Source: Devosia aquimaris
Lineage (GTDB): Bacteria; Pseudomonadota; Alphaproteobacteria; Rhizobiales; Devosiaceae
Assembly (NCBI RefSeq): GCF_020169335.1
Contig: NZ_JAIEZN010000002.1
Coordinates: 1,087,586 to 1,151,585, forward strand
Reading direction: 5' to 3'
Length of the DNA: 64,000 nucleotides
In this document: one piece after another, positions 36,350 through 45,833 of the stretch
Position numbering within the stretch: position 1 is the stretch's first letter
Layout of the letters: the number at the start of each line of letters is the position of its first letter
Position numbers and translations under genes: made by a program
Notes under the pieces: model-generated
Seen by the model: the letters and a program-made list of their open reading frames with translations, nothing else
Told to the model about the DNA's origin: nothing
Database searches by the model: none

Positions 36350-38158
36350 ATGAGTCGCAAGAAACTCGATTTCCGCGCTGACGCATTCCGCGACGTGCTC
36401 GGCTACACTTTCCGCCACTGGGCCAAACAGCCCATGCGGGCCACTGCGATTGCCCTGACGGTATTGCTCACAACGCTGGCAGAAGCGTTCAGCCCCATCT
36501 TTGCCGGGCGTCTGGTTGATGCCGTTGCCGCCGGCAGCGGCACCAACGAAGCCAATTGGCAGCCCGCCATCATGGCCTTTGCCGTCATGGTCACGCTGTT
36601 CCTCGCCTCGGTGGTGCTGCGTCAGCTGGTGTTTCTCAATCTGATCGGCTTCACGCTGCGCATGATGAAGGACGTCATTGCCGACGCATTCCATCGCGTG
36701 CAGCGCTTCTCCACCGATTGGCACGCCAATAGCTTTGCTGGCTCGACCGTCCGCAAGATTACGCGCGGTTCGGGCGCACTCGACCTGCTCAATGACACGC
36801 TGCTGATTGCCCTCTGGCCCTCCATCGTCATGCTGGTGGGCGCCACCGTGATCCTGGGCTCGGTCTGGCCGGTCATGGGCCTGGTGGTGGGGCTGGGCTC
36901 GCTGATCTATGTCGGGCTGACCCTGTGGATGCAGGTGGGCTTTGTCGCGCCTGCGGGCACCCTTGCCAACGCCTGGGACACCCGCATGGGTGGTGCCCTG
37001 GCCGATGCCGTCAGCTGCAATTCCGTGGTCAAGGCCTTTGGCGCCGAGACGCGCGAGGAGGCCATCCTTGAGCGCGTGGTCGGCAAGTGGCGCAAGCGCA
37101 CCCGCCGGCTCTGGCAGCGCGGCACCCTCAGCGGTGGCGCGCATGGCCTGATGCTGGGCATCATGCAGGCAACGATCCTGGGCACCGCTCTCGTGCTGTG
37201 GCGGCAGGGGCTGGCGACGCCCGGTGACATCACCTTTGTGCTCACCATGTTCTTCGTGCTGCAGGGACATCTGCGGGACGTGGCTCAGCACATCCGCAAC
37301 CTGCAGCGCTCGGTCAACGACATGGAAGAACTGGTGGCGCTCGACAGCCAGAAGCTGGGCATTGAAGACAAGCCCGGGGCGCTGCCGATCCGTATCACCG
37401 ACGGCGCCATTGCCTTCGATCATGTGACGTTCCAGTACGGTTCCCATCCGACCCCTCTCTACAGGGATTTCTCGGTGCGCATTGCGCCGGGCGAACGCGT
37501 GGGCCTGGTTGGCCATTCGGGTTCGGGCAAGACAACATTCGTCAAGCTCATCCAGCGTCTCTACGACGTCAACGATGGCACGATCACCATCGATGGCCAG
37601 GATATCTCAAAGGTGCAGCAGTCCAGCCTGCGCGGGCAGGTTGCCATCGTGCAGCAGGAGCCGATCCTGTTCCATCGCACCCTGGCCGAGAACATTGCCT
37701 ATGCTCGCCCCGGCGCCAGCCGCGCCGAGATCGAGCAGGCGGCAATGCAGGCCAATGCGCATCACTTCATCGTCGATCTGCCCAAGGGCTATGAGACGCT
37801 GGTAGGGGAGCGCGGGGTCAAACTCTCGGGTGGTGAGCGCCAGCGCATCGCCATTGCCCGTGCGTTCCTGGCCGATGCCCGCGTGCTGATTCTGGACGAG
37901 GCGACCTCAAGTCTGGACAGCGAGAGTGAGGTGCAGATCCAGCAGGCCATGGAGCGCTTGATGGTCGGCCGCACCACTCTGGTGATTGCACACCGCCTGT
38001 CCACCGTCAGGGCGCTCGACCGCCTCTTGGTGTTCGATCACGGCCGCATCGTCGAGGAGGGCGACCACGCCTCGCTCATCGGCCTCAAGGATGGCATTTA
38101 TCGTCGTCTCTTCGAGCGCCAGGCACTCGAGCTCACCAAAGGCTTGCAGATCGCCTGA
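36350..38158 (+). CDS. ABC exporter, fused membrane and ATPase domains
   Basis: 602 aa half-transporter. Six transmembrane helices (about 25-330) precede the nucleotide-binding domain. Walker A is GHSGSGKTT, the Q-loop VQQEPILF, the signature LSGGERQRIA, Walker B VLILDEATS and the H-loop IAHRLST. It is an MsbA/multidrug-type exporter that should homodimerise; the substrate is unknown. A strong terminator follows. The start is ATG 36350, with only a weak GGAA ribosome site. Confidence 0.93.
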   Translation: MSRKKLDFRADAFRDVLGYTFRHWAKQPMRATAIALTVLLTTLAEAFSPIFAGRLVDAVAAGSGTNEANWQPAIMAFAVMVTLFLASVVLRQLVFLNLIGFTLRMMKDVIADAFHRVQRFSTDWHANSFAGSTVRKITRGSGALDLLNDTLLIALWPSIVMLVGATVILGSVWPVMGLVVGLGSLIYVGLTLWMQVGFVAPAGTLANAWDTRMGGALADAVSCNSVVKAFGAETREEAILERVVGKWRKRTRRLWQRGTLSGGAHGLMLGIMQATILGTALVLWRQGLATPGDITFVLTMFFVLQGHLRDVAQHIRNLQRSVNDMEELVALDSQKLGIEDKPGALPIRITDGAIAFDHVTFQYGSHPTPLYRDFSVRIAPGERVGLVGHSGSGKTTFVKLIQRLYDVNDGTITIDGQDISKVQQSSLRGQVAIVQQEPILFHRTLAENIAYARPGASRAEIEQAAMQANAHHFIVDLPKGYETLVGERGVKLSGGERQRIAIARAFLADARVLILDEATSSLDSESEVQIQQAMERLMVGRTTLVIAHRLSTVRALDRLLVFDHGRIVEEGDHASLIGLKDGIYRRLFERQALELTKGLQIA

Positions 38159-38164
38159 ACATGG

Positions 38165-38191
38165 AAACGCCGGGGCAGGGCCCCGGCGTTT
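38165..38191. terminator. Bidirectional terminator between ABC exporter and chemoreceptor
   Basis: Perfect 12-base arms (38165-38176, 38180-38191) around AGG. The arms begin AAA and end TTT, with one extra T on the plus strand. It lies between convergent stops at 38158 and 38220. Confidence 0.88.
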
Positions 38192-38219
38192 TCGCATTGT
38201 GCTGGCCTGTACCGGTCGC

Positions 38220-40145
38220 CTAGGCGGCGCGGGAATAGCCCTTTCGGCCGGATGCGCCTTCGTTGACCTTGAAGATCTCCACGATCGCATCGAGCTGGGT
38301 CGCCTGATTCTCGGTCTGCTCGATGGCCGCATTCATCTCTTCGACAAGCGCGGCATTGTGCTGGGTCATTTCGTCCATCTGGCGCACGGCGATGCTGACT
38401 TCGGTGATGCCGGTGGACTGTTCCTGGCTGTCGCGCGAAATGCCTTCCATCAACGTCGAGCTGGCCCGCACGCCTTCCAGCATGCCATTGAGACGCTCGG
38501 CCGCATCGGCCACAAGGCGGCTGCCGTCGTTGACCTCGCGGGCGCTCTCTTCAATGAGCAGCTTGACGTCGGCCGAGGCGGAAGCGGCCGACTGCGCCAG
38601 GCGCCGCACTTCAACGGCCACCACAGCAAAGCCTTTGCCGGCGTCGCCGGCCCGCGCGGCTTCCACCGATGCGTTCAGCGCCAGCAGATTGGTCTGGAAG
38701 GCGATGTCGTCGATCAGCCCGATGATGTTGGAAATCTTGGCCGACGAGGAGGTAATGCGTTCCATGGCGCCGGTAGCTTGAGCCATGACCTCGCCACCCT
38801 GTTCCGCCGACACGGTGACACGGGTGGCGTTGCCATTGGCATCCTGGGCGCGCTTGGCGTTTTCCATCACGGTCGAGGCCAGCGTTTCCATGGCAGCCGA
38901 CGTTTCTTCAATGGTCGCAGCCTGGCGGGTGGTGCGTTCGCTCAGATCATTGGCACCGGCAAGGATTTCGCTTGTCGCCGTCTTGAGCGAACGCGAGGTG
39001 CCGCGCAACTGCGAGACGATATCGGCCAGCTTCTCGGCCACCGCATTGGTATTGTCCTTGAGCGCGCCGAACGCGCCTTCGTAGTGGCCGGTAACACGGT
39101 GGGTCAGGTCGGTATTGGCAATGGCCGACAACACGCTGCCCGTCTCGGCCAGGCCACGGTCCACGGTCTCGACCAGACCATTGACGCTGGCGGCCAGCCC
39201 ATTGAGCTCGGCATCACTGAAATCGGTGGGGACGCGCTGGGCGAAATTGCCGGCGCTGGCGGCCTTCATCACCGAGGCGAGCTCGGACTGCAGCAGAGCC
39301 ATCATGTCGGCGCGTTCCACGATCGCCAGATTGTGCGCGGCTTCCTCGGCGCTCAGGGCTGCCACGCGCTTGGCATTCTGGCGGAACACTTCCACGGCAC
39401 GGGCCATGGCGCCGATCTCGTCCTTGGCGTCGGCATTGGGGATTTCGACATCAAGCTTGCCGTCAGCCAGCTCGCTCATCGTGACGGTCAGCGCCCGCAC
39501 CGGGTTGACGATGCTCTTGCGGCCCACCAGCATGCTGACGGCGACGCCCAGCACAATGCCCAGGCCGGCCGAAACGGCCAGGGTCAGCATGGCAGTAAAG
39601 GCCGAGGTTTCTGCGGCGCTGCGCATGCTGGCCATCTGCTCGCCCGAATAGGCGCTATAGACCTTGATGGTGTCGGTCACGACCTGCTGGGCGGCCAGTG
39701 TTTCAGCCAGGGCAGCATCGAGCGCAGCCGCGTCGAAGGGCTTGGCTGCTGCCACCTCCAGCATGGTGTTGATCTCGGCAAAATAGGCATCCATCACCGG
39801 CTTGACCGCATCGAGCTGGCTGAGCTCGGTCTGGTCGGCAGCCGCTTCGATGATGGGGAAGCGTGCCTTCATTTCAGTCATGCGCCGGTCGGCCTGGGTC
39901 ACGAAATCGGCCACGGCATCCGGATTGAGCACCAGCTGGTAGGTCATGCGGCTGATGGCCACCACGTCCATGCGAAGGTCCATGGCTTCGCGGGCGGCCA
40001 CTTCCTTCTGGCCGACCTGGTTCATCACGGCGCTGAGCGAACCCAGCTCACGCCAGGCGATGCCGGCAATGGCTGTGGCGACCACACCCATCAGGAGGAC
40101 GGTCAAGATCAGCTTTTGCAGAATAGGGAGGTTTTTGAGCGACAT
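38220..40145 (-). CDS. Methyl-accepting chemotaxis protein
   Basis: 641 aa. An N-terminal transmembrane helix (about 10-30), a four-helix-bundle-like periplasmic domain (about 35-185), a second helix (about 188-210), HAMP regions (about 210-330) and the signalling domain follow. The signalling tip is [19 protein letters not shown]. It belongs to the alphaproteobacterial class with a second HAMP-like segment. It senses an unknown ligand and signals to CheA. No che genes are nearby, so it is an orphan receptor. Confidence 0.93.
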   Translation of the reverse strand: MSLKNLPILQKLILTVLLMGVVATAIAGIAWRELGSLSAVMNQVGQKEVAAREAMDLRMDVVAISRMTYQLVLNPDAVADFVTQADRRMTEMKARFPIIEAAADQTELSQLDAVKPVMDAYFAEINTMLEVAAAKPFDAAALDAALAETLAAQQVVTDTIKVYSAYSGEQMASMRSAAETSAFTAMLTLAVSAGLGIVLGVAVSMLVGRKSIVNPVRALTVTMSELADGKLDVEIPNADAKDEIGAMARAVEVFRQNAKRVAALSAEEAAHNLAIVERADMMALLQSELASVMKAASAGNFAQRVPTDFSDAELNGLAASVNGLVETVDRGLAETGSVLSAIANTDLTHRVTGHYEGAFGALKDNTNAVAEKLADIVSQLRGTSRSLKTATSEILAGANDLSERTTRQAATIEETSAAMETLASTVMENAKRAQDANGNATRVTVSAEQGGEVMAQATGAMERITSSSAKISNIIGLIDDIAFQTNLLALNASVEAARAGDAGKGFAVVAVEVRRLAQSAASASADVKLLIEESAREVNDGSRLVADAAERLNGMLEGVRASSTLMEGISRDSQEQSTGITEVSIAVRQMDEMTQHNAALVEEMNAAIEQTENQATQLDAIVEIFKVNEGASGRKGYSRAA

Positions 40146-40375
40146 GGGGCGAATTTCCGGCGGTCAACTGGGCGTGCGCAGCACGGGTGATACTGTCCAC
40201 TACTAGGTACAGAACTGCTTAAATTTGCATGAAATTGCTTCGCCGCCGGCAGTTAAGCATGGCCTCTATGCTGTTTTGGTGGATCTGAAATGTCGCTCGC
40301 ACCATGGCATTGGCGAGCATTCGCCGAACGATGACTTCGCCGCAGCTGGCGTAGTAGCGCCTCCGGCAGCGGCCT

Positions 40376-40395
40376 ATATCTGAGCCAACAGATAT
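40376..40395. promoter_or_regulatory. Perfect 20-bp palindrome upstream of the CatE-like dioxygenase
   Basis: ATATCTG-N6-CAGATAT has perfect 7-base arms and ends 14 bases before the ATG at 40410. The form is typical of MarR/PadR operators and the position is suited to repression. The remaining gap (40146-40375) shows no other clear signal. Confidence 0.6.
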
Positions 40396-40409
40396 TTGAG
40401 GAACGCGCC

Positions 40410-41330
40410 ATGATCGATGCCTCCGTCCAGACCAATGTCAAATCCGCGCCGCTGATCCCGCTCACCACCAAGCTCGGACCAGTCCATCTTGCCGTCACTG
40501 ATCGCGCCAAGGCCCTGGCCATCTGGCAGGATGTGGTCGGGCTCGACCTCATTGAGGAGAGCGGCAACGTACTCACGCTAGGAGCCGGCGGCACGCCGTT
40601 GATCGTGCTTGAGACGGGCGCGCTGCGTCCCGTCGTGCCGCGGAGCATCGGGCTCTACCATGTTGCCATCCACGTGCCGCAGCGCGCCGACCTGGCCCAG
40701 ATGGCCGTGCGCGCTCTGCAGCGCAATGTGCGTATTTCGCCCACCGATCATCTTGTCAGCGAGGCCATCTACCTGTGGGACCTGGACGGCAATGGCATCG
40801 AGATCACCTTCGAGACGCCCTGGCGCGGTACACTGGGTGATCCGGACAAGGGACAGACCTATGCCGTGACGGCCGATGGCAAGCCCCATTCCGGACGGGA
40901 ACCCATTGATCTCAATGGCCTGTTGGCCGAGCTGGGCACCAATCCTGTGCTCGCGGCACGCATGCCCGCCGGCACCCGCATTGGTCACGTCCATGTCCAT
41001 GTCAACGATCTCGCACAGGCCATGGCCTTCTATCGCGATGTCATCGGCTTTGGTGGCTTCCTGTTGATCCACTCCTTCGGCATGGGCGATGTCGGTCTCG
41101 ACTACATGCCACACAGCCTGGCATTCAACATCTGGTCTGGTCCCCAGGCCAGCCTGCCGCCGGCCGGTTCGGCCGGGCTGAGATGGTTCACCATTGTCCT
41201 GCCCGACCAGGCCGCGCTCGATTCCGTTCGCACGCGCCTTGCGGACGCGGGCGCCACAATCGACCCGCTGCCCAATGGCATCGAGACGCGCGATCCCTTC
41301 GGCAATCGGCTGCAACTGCTGCTGGCCTGA
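40410..41330 (+). CDS. VOC-family extradiol dioxygenase, CatE-like
   Basis: 306 aa with two vicinal-oxygen-chelate modules (about 20-140 and 180-305). Metal-ligand positions are VHLAVTD (His) in the first module and IGHVHVHVND (His) plus a C-terminal Glu (NGIETRD) in the second. The pattern resembles Bacillus CatE, a catechol-2,3-dioxygenase linked to quinone/aromatic detoxification. GAGGA precedes the ATG. The upstream palindrome suggests induction by an aromatic compound. Confidence 0.85.
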   Translation: MIDASVQTNVKSAPLIPLTTKLGPVHLAVTDRAKALAIWQDVVGLDLIEESGNVLTLGAGGTPLIVLETGALRPVVPRSIGLYHVAIHVPQRADLAQMAVRALQRNVRISPTDHLVSEAIYLWDLDGNGIEITFETPWRGTLGDPDKGQTYAVTADGKPHSGREPIDLNGLLAELGTNPVLAARMPAGTRIGHVHVHVNDLAQAMAFYRDVIGFGGFLLIHSFGMGDVGLDYMPHSLAFNIWSGPQASLPPAGSAGLRWFTIVLPDQAALDSVRTRLADAGATIDPLPNGIETRDPFGNRLQLLLA

Positions 41331-41450
41331 GCCAGCGGGTTCACACCACCCCCCGCGCCGGGCTAGTCTGGTCCGGCGCGCCGTTGTTTGTGCGCCGCCA
41401 TGTCGTGCTCGTTCAGCGGCGCGTCTTCACAGCACCTTGGGAGAGCCACC

Positions 41451-41996
41451 ATGCACAAGCCGGACATCATCATCGATTTCTGGTTTGTCGAGCATGGCCA
41501 GGACGACTGGTTCAGCGGCAGCGCCGAATTCGATGCCAAGATCGCGGACCGATTTGCCGAAACCCATCGCAAGGTTGCCGCCAGCGAAGCCTGGACCTGG
41601 CGGACGACACCGCAGGGGCGCGTGGCCGAGATTATCGTGCTCGACCAGTTCAGTCGCCAGCTGCACCGGGGTTCTGCCGCCGCTTTTGCCTGGGATTGCA
41701 TGGCGCTCGCCCTGGCCCAGGAGGCTATTGCCGCCAAGGCCGATACCGCGCTGACTGCGGCCCAGCGCATGTTCCTCTACATGCCCTTCATGCATTCCGA
41801 ATCCCTGGTGATTCAGGAAGAGGGTGTCAGACTGTTCCGCGCCAATGGCGACGACAATGCCCTCGACTTCATGGTCAAGCATCGCGACTGCGTGGCGCGC
41901 TTCGGTCGTTTTCCCAAGCGCAATGCTGCCCTTGGGCGCACCAGCACGCCCGAGGAGCAGGCCTATATTGAAGACATCGGCGACCGCATGTTCTAG
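41451..41996 (+). CDS. DUF924 family protein
   Basis: 181 aa. It shows the family landmarks DFWFVEHG, the DQFSRQLHRGSAAAFAWD segment, and FLYMPFMHSE, ending in FPKRNAALGR. DUF924 proteins are all-helical and uncharacterised. GGGAGAG upstream fixes the ATG at 41451. It overlaps the stop of convergent kdgK by three bases. Confidence 0.9.
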   Translation: MHKPDIIIDFWFVEHGQDDWFSGSAEFDAKIADRFAETHRKVAASEAWTWRTTPQGRVAEIIVLDQFSRQLHRGSAAAFAWDCMALALAQEAIAAKADTALTAAQRMFLYMPFMHSESLVIQEEGVRLFRANGDDNALDFMVKHRDCVARFGRFPKRNAALGRTSTPEEQAYIEDIGDRMF

Positions 41997-42916
41997 CGGC
42001 GTTCGGACCCCAGCAGCGCCGGATCGACCAGCGCGCCCTTCTGCCCGATCACAATGCCGGCCACGGCATGCGCCGCTTCTGCCGCCGCCTGCAAGGACTG
42101 CCCGGCCAGGCGCGCCGACAGATAGGCGCCATTGAAACTGTCGCCGGCTCCGGTGGCATCGACCACCTTGGCTCCGGGCTTGGGACCAACCTTGACCCGC
42201 TCGTGTGCAGTGGCAATCACGGCGTCGCCGGCGCCGTCCTTGACCACGACTTCTTCAACACCCAGTTCGAGATAGCGGTCCGCCGTTTCATCCGCATTGG
42301 CGTCACCAAACAATGGCGCTTCGTCGCCATGTGTTGGCAAAACGACATCACAAAGTGTCGCAACTGCTGTCAGCACAGAGGTCATCACGCGTGGGCTGGT
42401 CCACAGCGCGGGTCGGATATTGGTATCAAAGACGATGCGGGCGCCCGCGTCGCGCGCCTTGACGATGGCCCCCAGCAGCCGACCGCGCGCCCGCGGCGCC
42501 AGGATCGCCAGCGTGATGCCGGAGAAGTATACCATGCTCGCGCCCTTGACCGCGGCGTTGAGCGCATCCTTGTCGTCGGCCAGCAGCTTGGCGGCCGAGG
42601 TGTCGCGCCAATAGGTGAACTGCCGGTCGCCATCCTGCTGGTGGATCATGTAGAGCCCCGGTCGGCGACCGGGAACGGTGCGGATGTGGCTGGTGCCGAT
42701 GTCATTGGCGTCGAGAAAGGCACGGATGTCGCCCGAATATTTGTCCTCGCCCAGGCCGGTGAAGTAGTCAACCGACCAATCCTTGCCGAGCAGCGCCCGC
42801 ATGTACCAGGCCGTATTGAGCGTGTCGCCCGCATAGCCCAGGCGGTAGAGGCGATCCTCGCCGCCGCTCATCTCGATCATGCATTCGCCAATGCTGACAA
42901 AGCGCTGCTGTGCCAA
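41993..42916 (-). CDS. kdgK: PfkB-family sugar kinase, probably 2-keto-3-deoxygluconate kinase
   Basis: 307 aa ribokinase-fold enzyme. It begins VSIGECMIEM, has GGxxxN-equivalent GYAGDTLNTAWY, and ends with the PfkB signature DATGAGDSFNG (catalytic Asp). The closest family is KdgK, which phosphorylates 2-keto-3-deoxygluconate before aldol cleavage. The start is TTG at 42916 behind GGAGG. It is divergent from a fructuronate reductase-like gene, as expected for hexuronate catabolism. Confidence 0.82.
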   Translation of the reverse strand: MAQQRFVSIGECMIEMSGGEDRLYRLGYAGDTLNTAWYMRALLGKDWSVDYFTGLGEDKYSGDIRAFLDANDIGTSHIRTVPGRRPGLYMIHQQDGDRQFTYWRDTSAAKLLADDKDALNAAVKGASMVYFSGITLAILAPRARGRLLGAIVKARDAGARIVFDTNIRPALWTSPRVMTSVLTAVATLCDVVLPTHGDEAPLFGDANADETADRYLELGVEEVVVKDGAGDAVIATAHERVKVGPKPGAKVVDATGAGDSFNGAYLSARLAGQSLQAAAEAAHAVAGIVIGQKGALVDPALLGSERR

Positions 42917-42952
42917 AATCCGTGTCCTCCGAAACAGGCTTGAGGTCTAAGC

Positions 42953-42971
42953 GGCCAAAGCCGATTTGGCC
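42953..42971. promoter_or_regulatory. Palindromic operator candidate between kdgK and the reductase gene
   Basis: GGCCAAA-N5-TTTGGCC, perfect 7-base arms, in the 126-base divergent promoter region. A second, weaker inverted repeat CTTCC-N10-GGAAG lies at 42984-43003. Both could bind a hexuronate regulator. Confidence 0.5.
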
Positions 42972-43042
42972 ACACGCTACTCGCTTCCATACAAGATCGG
43001 AAGGCACTATGGTGCGCCCGATTGCTTCGTCTGGAGTCTGCC

Positions 43043-44512
43043 ATGCCGCGCCTGAGTGTCGCCACCCTTGCCAAAGTTCCCGCCGGCGTCCGGCTGCCCG
43101 ACTATGACCGTAGCGCGGTGATGCCCGGTATCGTTCACCTCGGCATTGGCGCCTTCCATCGTGCGCATATGGCCGTCTATGTCGACGACCTGCTCAAGGA
43201 CAATCCCGATTGGGCCATTGTCGGCGCCAGCCTGCGCCGCCCTGACACCAAGGAGGCGCTCGAACCGCAGGACGGACTCTACACCATCGCCGTGCGCGAC
43301 GCTTCGGGCACCAGGCCGCGCGTTATCGGTTCGATCCTCAAGGTTCTCGACGCCAATACCCAGCGCGAAGAGCTGCTCACGCTGATGGCGAGCCCGCAGA
43401 TCCGCATCGTCTCCCTGACCGTGACCGAGAAGGGCTATTGCCACGACCCGGCAACCGGCGAACTCGATCAGAACCATCCCGACATTGCCCATGACCTGGC
43501 CAATCCCACAGCGCCGCGCTCGGCGCCCGGCATGCTGGTGGAGGCCCTGGCGCGCCGCAAGGCCGCCGGCGTCGAGCCTTTTGCAGTGATGAGCTGCGAC
43601 AACCTGCCGTCCAATGGCGCGACGGTGAAACGCATCGTTACCCGCTTTGCCGCCCTGCGTGACGCCGCACTGGGGACCTTTGTCGCCGACGTGGCCTTCC
43701 CCGGCACCATGGTTGATCGCATCGTGCCCTCGACCACCGATGCCGACCGCGAGACCGTGGCTACGCTGATCGGCGCCCAGGATGCCTGGCCGATCATGAC
43801 CGAGCCCTTCACCCAATGGGTGATCGAGGACCATTTCCCCCAGGGCCGTCCGCCCTTCGAAAAAGCCGGCGCGCAGATGGTGGCCGATGTCGAGCCCTTC
43901 GAGCGCATGAAGCTGCGCATGCTCAACGGCAGCCACTCGACCATGGCCTATCTCGGCTATCTGGCCGGCTATGAATATATCTCCGACGTCATGGGCGACG
44001 CCGATTTCGTCAAGCTGATCCATGGGCTGATGACCGAGGAGGCCATGCCGACGCTGGACATGCCAGGCGTCGACCTCGGCGCCTATCGTGACGAACTGCT
44101 GGAACGCTTCCGCAATCCGGCGCTCAAGCACCGCACCTGGCAGATCGCCATGGACGGCAGCCAGAAACTGCCGCAGCGCCTGCTCGGCACCATTCGCGAG
44201 CGCCTCAAGGCCGGCCAGCCCTTCGAGCGGCTGGGCCTGGGGGTCGCCGCCTGGATGCGCTATGTCACCGGCATCGATGAAAAGGGTGAGAACATCGACG
44301 TACGCGATCCGCTGGCGATGCGCATGATGGCCATCGCCGCAGAGGCCGGTGACGACGCCGAGGCACTCTATGTCGGCCTCTCCGGTCTCACCGAAGTGTT
44401 CGGCACCGATCTGGCCGATAACCAGGCCTTCGGCGAGACTGTCGCAACCCATCTCGACGACCTGTTCGAAATGGGCGTCAAGGAAACGGTCGCCGAACTG
44501 GTCGCACGCTAG
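43043..44512 (+). CDS. Mannitol dehydrogenase family, probable fructuronate reductase
   Basis: 489 aa long-chain polyol dehydrogenase. Landmarks are GIVHLGIGAFHRAHMAVY (nucleotide site and family start), VTEKGY, and the catalytic Lys/Asn region KLRMLNGSHS. The length fits UxuB (fructuronate to mannonate) and MtlK (mannitol to fructose). Divergence from kdgK favours the hexuronate role. GGAG at 43033-43036 sets the ATG at 43043. Confidence 0.85.
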   Translation: MPRLSVATLAKVPAGVRLPDYDRSAVMPGIVHLGIGAFHRAHMAVYVDDLLKDNPDWAIVGASLRRPDTKEALEPQDGLYTIAVRDASGTRPRVIGSILKVLDANTQREELLTLMASPQIRIVSLTVTEKGYCHDPATGELDQNHPDIAHDLANPTAPRSAPGMLVEALARRKAAGVEPFAVMSCDNLPSNGATVKRIVTRFAALRDAALGTFVADVAFPGTMVDRIVPSTTDADRETVATLIGAQDAWPIMTEPFTQWVIEDHFPQGRPPFEKAGAQMVADVEPFERMKLRMLNGSHSTMAYLGYLAGYEYISDVMGDADFVKLIHGLMTEEAMPTLDMPGVDLGAYRDELLERFRNPALKHRTWQIAMDGSQKLPQRLLGTIRERLKAGQPFERLGLGVAAWMRYVTGIDEKGENIDVRDPLAMRMMAIAAEAGDDAEALYVGLSGLTEVFGTDLADNQAFGETVATHLDDLFEMGVKETVAELVAR

Positions 44513-44527
44513 AGCGTTTCACCCTTG

Positions 44528-44661
44528 AGTGGATTTGCGGCCCTTTTGCTTTCCCCTTCTTGAGGGGAGGCAACGAGGGGGGCGTCCATCGGTGGCCCCT
44601 ACACCCCCCACCCCGGCCCTCCCCTCAAGGGGGAGGGGGCGATAGAACCAAGCCAATCAGT
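44528..44661. repeat. Dispersed intergenic repeat, family 1 copy B
   Basis: Second copy of the 131-134 base element at 11258-11388, in the same orientation. It starts GTGGATTTGCG, contains CTTGAGGGGAGG and CTCCCCTCAAGGGGGAGG as pairing arms, and ends ATCAGT. It fills the gap between convergent genes. Confidence 0.75.
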
Positions 44662-44673
44662 AAATGGATCGAT

Positions 44674-45828
44674 CTAGACGCGGCCCTCCATGGCCCGGTC
44701 GAAGATTTCCAGCGCAAGCTCACGGGTGAGCTTGACCGGGTTGCCGCCCGCCGTGGGGTCGACGATGGCCATGTCCCCGATCAACTCGCGCTTGCTGGTA
44801 TCGACCTTGAACTCGGCCAGCGTGTGCGGAACATTGAGCCGCAGGCGCAGGCCGATGACGGCATGCTGGAAGGCCTCGAAGGTCGGGGCTAGGCCCAGAA
44901 AAGCCGACAGCCGGGCAATGCGCGCCTCGATGGCGGATTTGTTGACCGCCAGCACATAAGGCATGAAGACGGCATTGGTCATGCCGTGATGGGTGTCATA
45001 CAGCGCGCCAACCGGATGGCTCAGCGCATGGATGGCCCCGAGTCCTTTCTGGAAGGCCGTGGCGCCCATGGCCGCCGCGCTCATCATGTGTCCCCGCGCG
45101 TCAACATCCCCGGGATTGGCGACCACCTTGGGCAGGTTCTCCATGACGAGGCGAATGCCCTCCACGGCAATGCCGTCGGCAAGCGGATGATAGCCGGGCG
45201 CGCAATAGGCTTCGAGGCAATGGGCCAGCGCGTCCATGCCGGTGCCGATGGTGATCATGGCGGGCATGCCCACGGTGAGCTCGGGATCGGCGATGACCAC
45301 CTTGGGCATCATCAAGGGGTGGAAGATCACCTTCTTGGTATGGGTGGTCTCGTCGGTGATGACGCCGGCGCGGCCCACTTCCGAGCCGGTGCCCGCTGTG
45401 GTCGGAACGGCAACGATGGGGAAAATGCCCTTGGGGTCGGCGCGGGTCCACCAGTCGCCGATGTCCTCGAAATCCCACATCGGCCGGGTCTGGCCAGCCA
45501 TGAAGGCGATGACCTTGCCCACATCGAGCCCCGAGCCGCCGCCAAAGGCGATGACACCATCGTGGCCACCGTCGCGCAGCACCTTGATGCCGGCCTCGAC
45601 ATTGGCCGAAATCGGGTTGGGCTTGACGTCGGCGAAGACGCCCACGGCAAAGCCGGCGGCCTTGAGCAGGGCGATGGTGTTCTGCGTCACCGGCAGATTG
45701 ACCAGCCCGGCGTCGGTGACCAGCAGGGGACGGCTGATCCCGGCGGTCATCAGTGCGTCGGGCAGTTCGGCAATGCGGCCCGGGCCAAACTTGATGGCGG
45801 TGGGATAGTTCCAGTTGGCTTTGGTCAT
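44674..45828 (-). CDS. Iron-containing alcohol dehydrogenase
   Basis: 384 aa group III dehydrogenase. It has FGGGSGLDVGK (NAD site), PTTAGTGSE, and metal ligands in TGMDALAHCLEAY (Asp and His) and HALSHPVG plus DTHHGMTNA (His). Last gene of a five-gene minus-strand operon, starting six bases after the aldehyde dehydrogenase stop. It would oxidise an alcohol to the aldehyde used by that enzyme. The repeat at 44528-44661 follows the stop. Confidence 0.92.
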   Translation of the reverse strand: MTKANWNYPTAIKFGPGRIAELPDALMTAGISRPLLVTDAGLVNLPVTQNTIALLKAAGFAVGVFADVKPNPISANVEAGIKVLRDGGHDGVIAFGGGSGLDVGKVIAFMAGQTRPMWDFEDIGDWWTRADPKGIFPIVAVPTTAGTGSEVGRAGVITDETTHTKKVIFHPLMMPKVVIADPELTVGMPAMITIGTGMDALAHCLEAYCAPGYHPLADGIAVEGIRLVMENLPKVVANPGDVDARGHMMSAAAMGATAFQKGLGAIHALSHPVGALYDTHHGMTNAVFMPYVLAVNKSAIEARIARLSAFLGLAPTFEAFQHAVIGLRLRLNVPHTLAEFKVDTSKRELIGDMAIVDPTAGGNPVKLTRELALEIFDRAMEGRV

Positions 45829-45833
45829 GTCGG

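Noticed and set aside
37986..40190. Plus-strand open frame of 734 codons
   Set aside because: Antisense to the chemoreceptor gene and overlapping the exporter's 3' end. No recognisable protein; codon pattern is that of a shadow.
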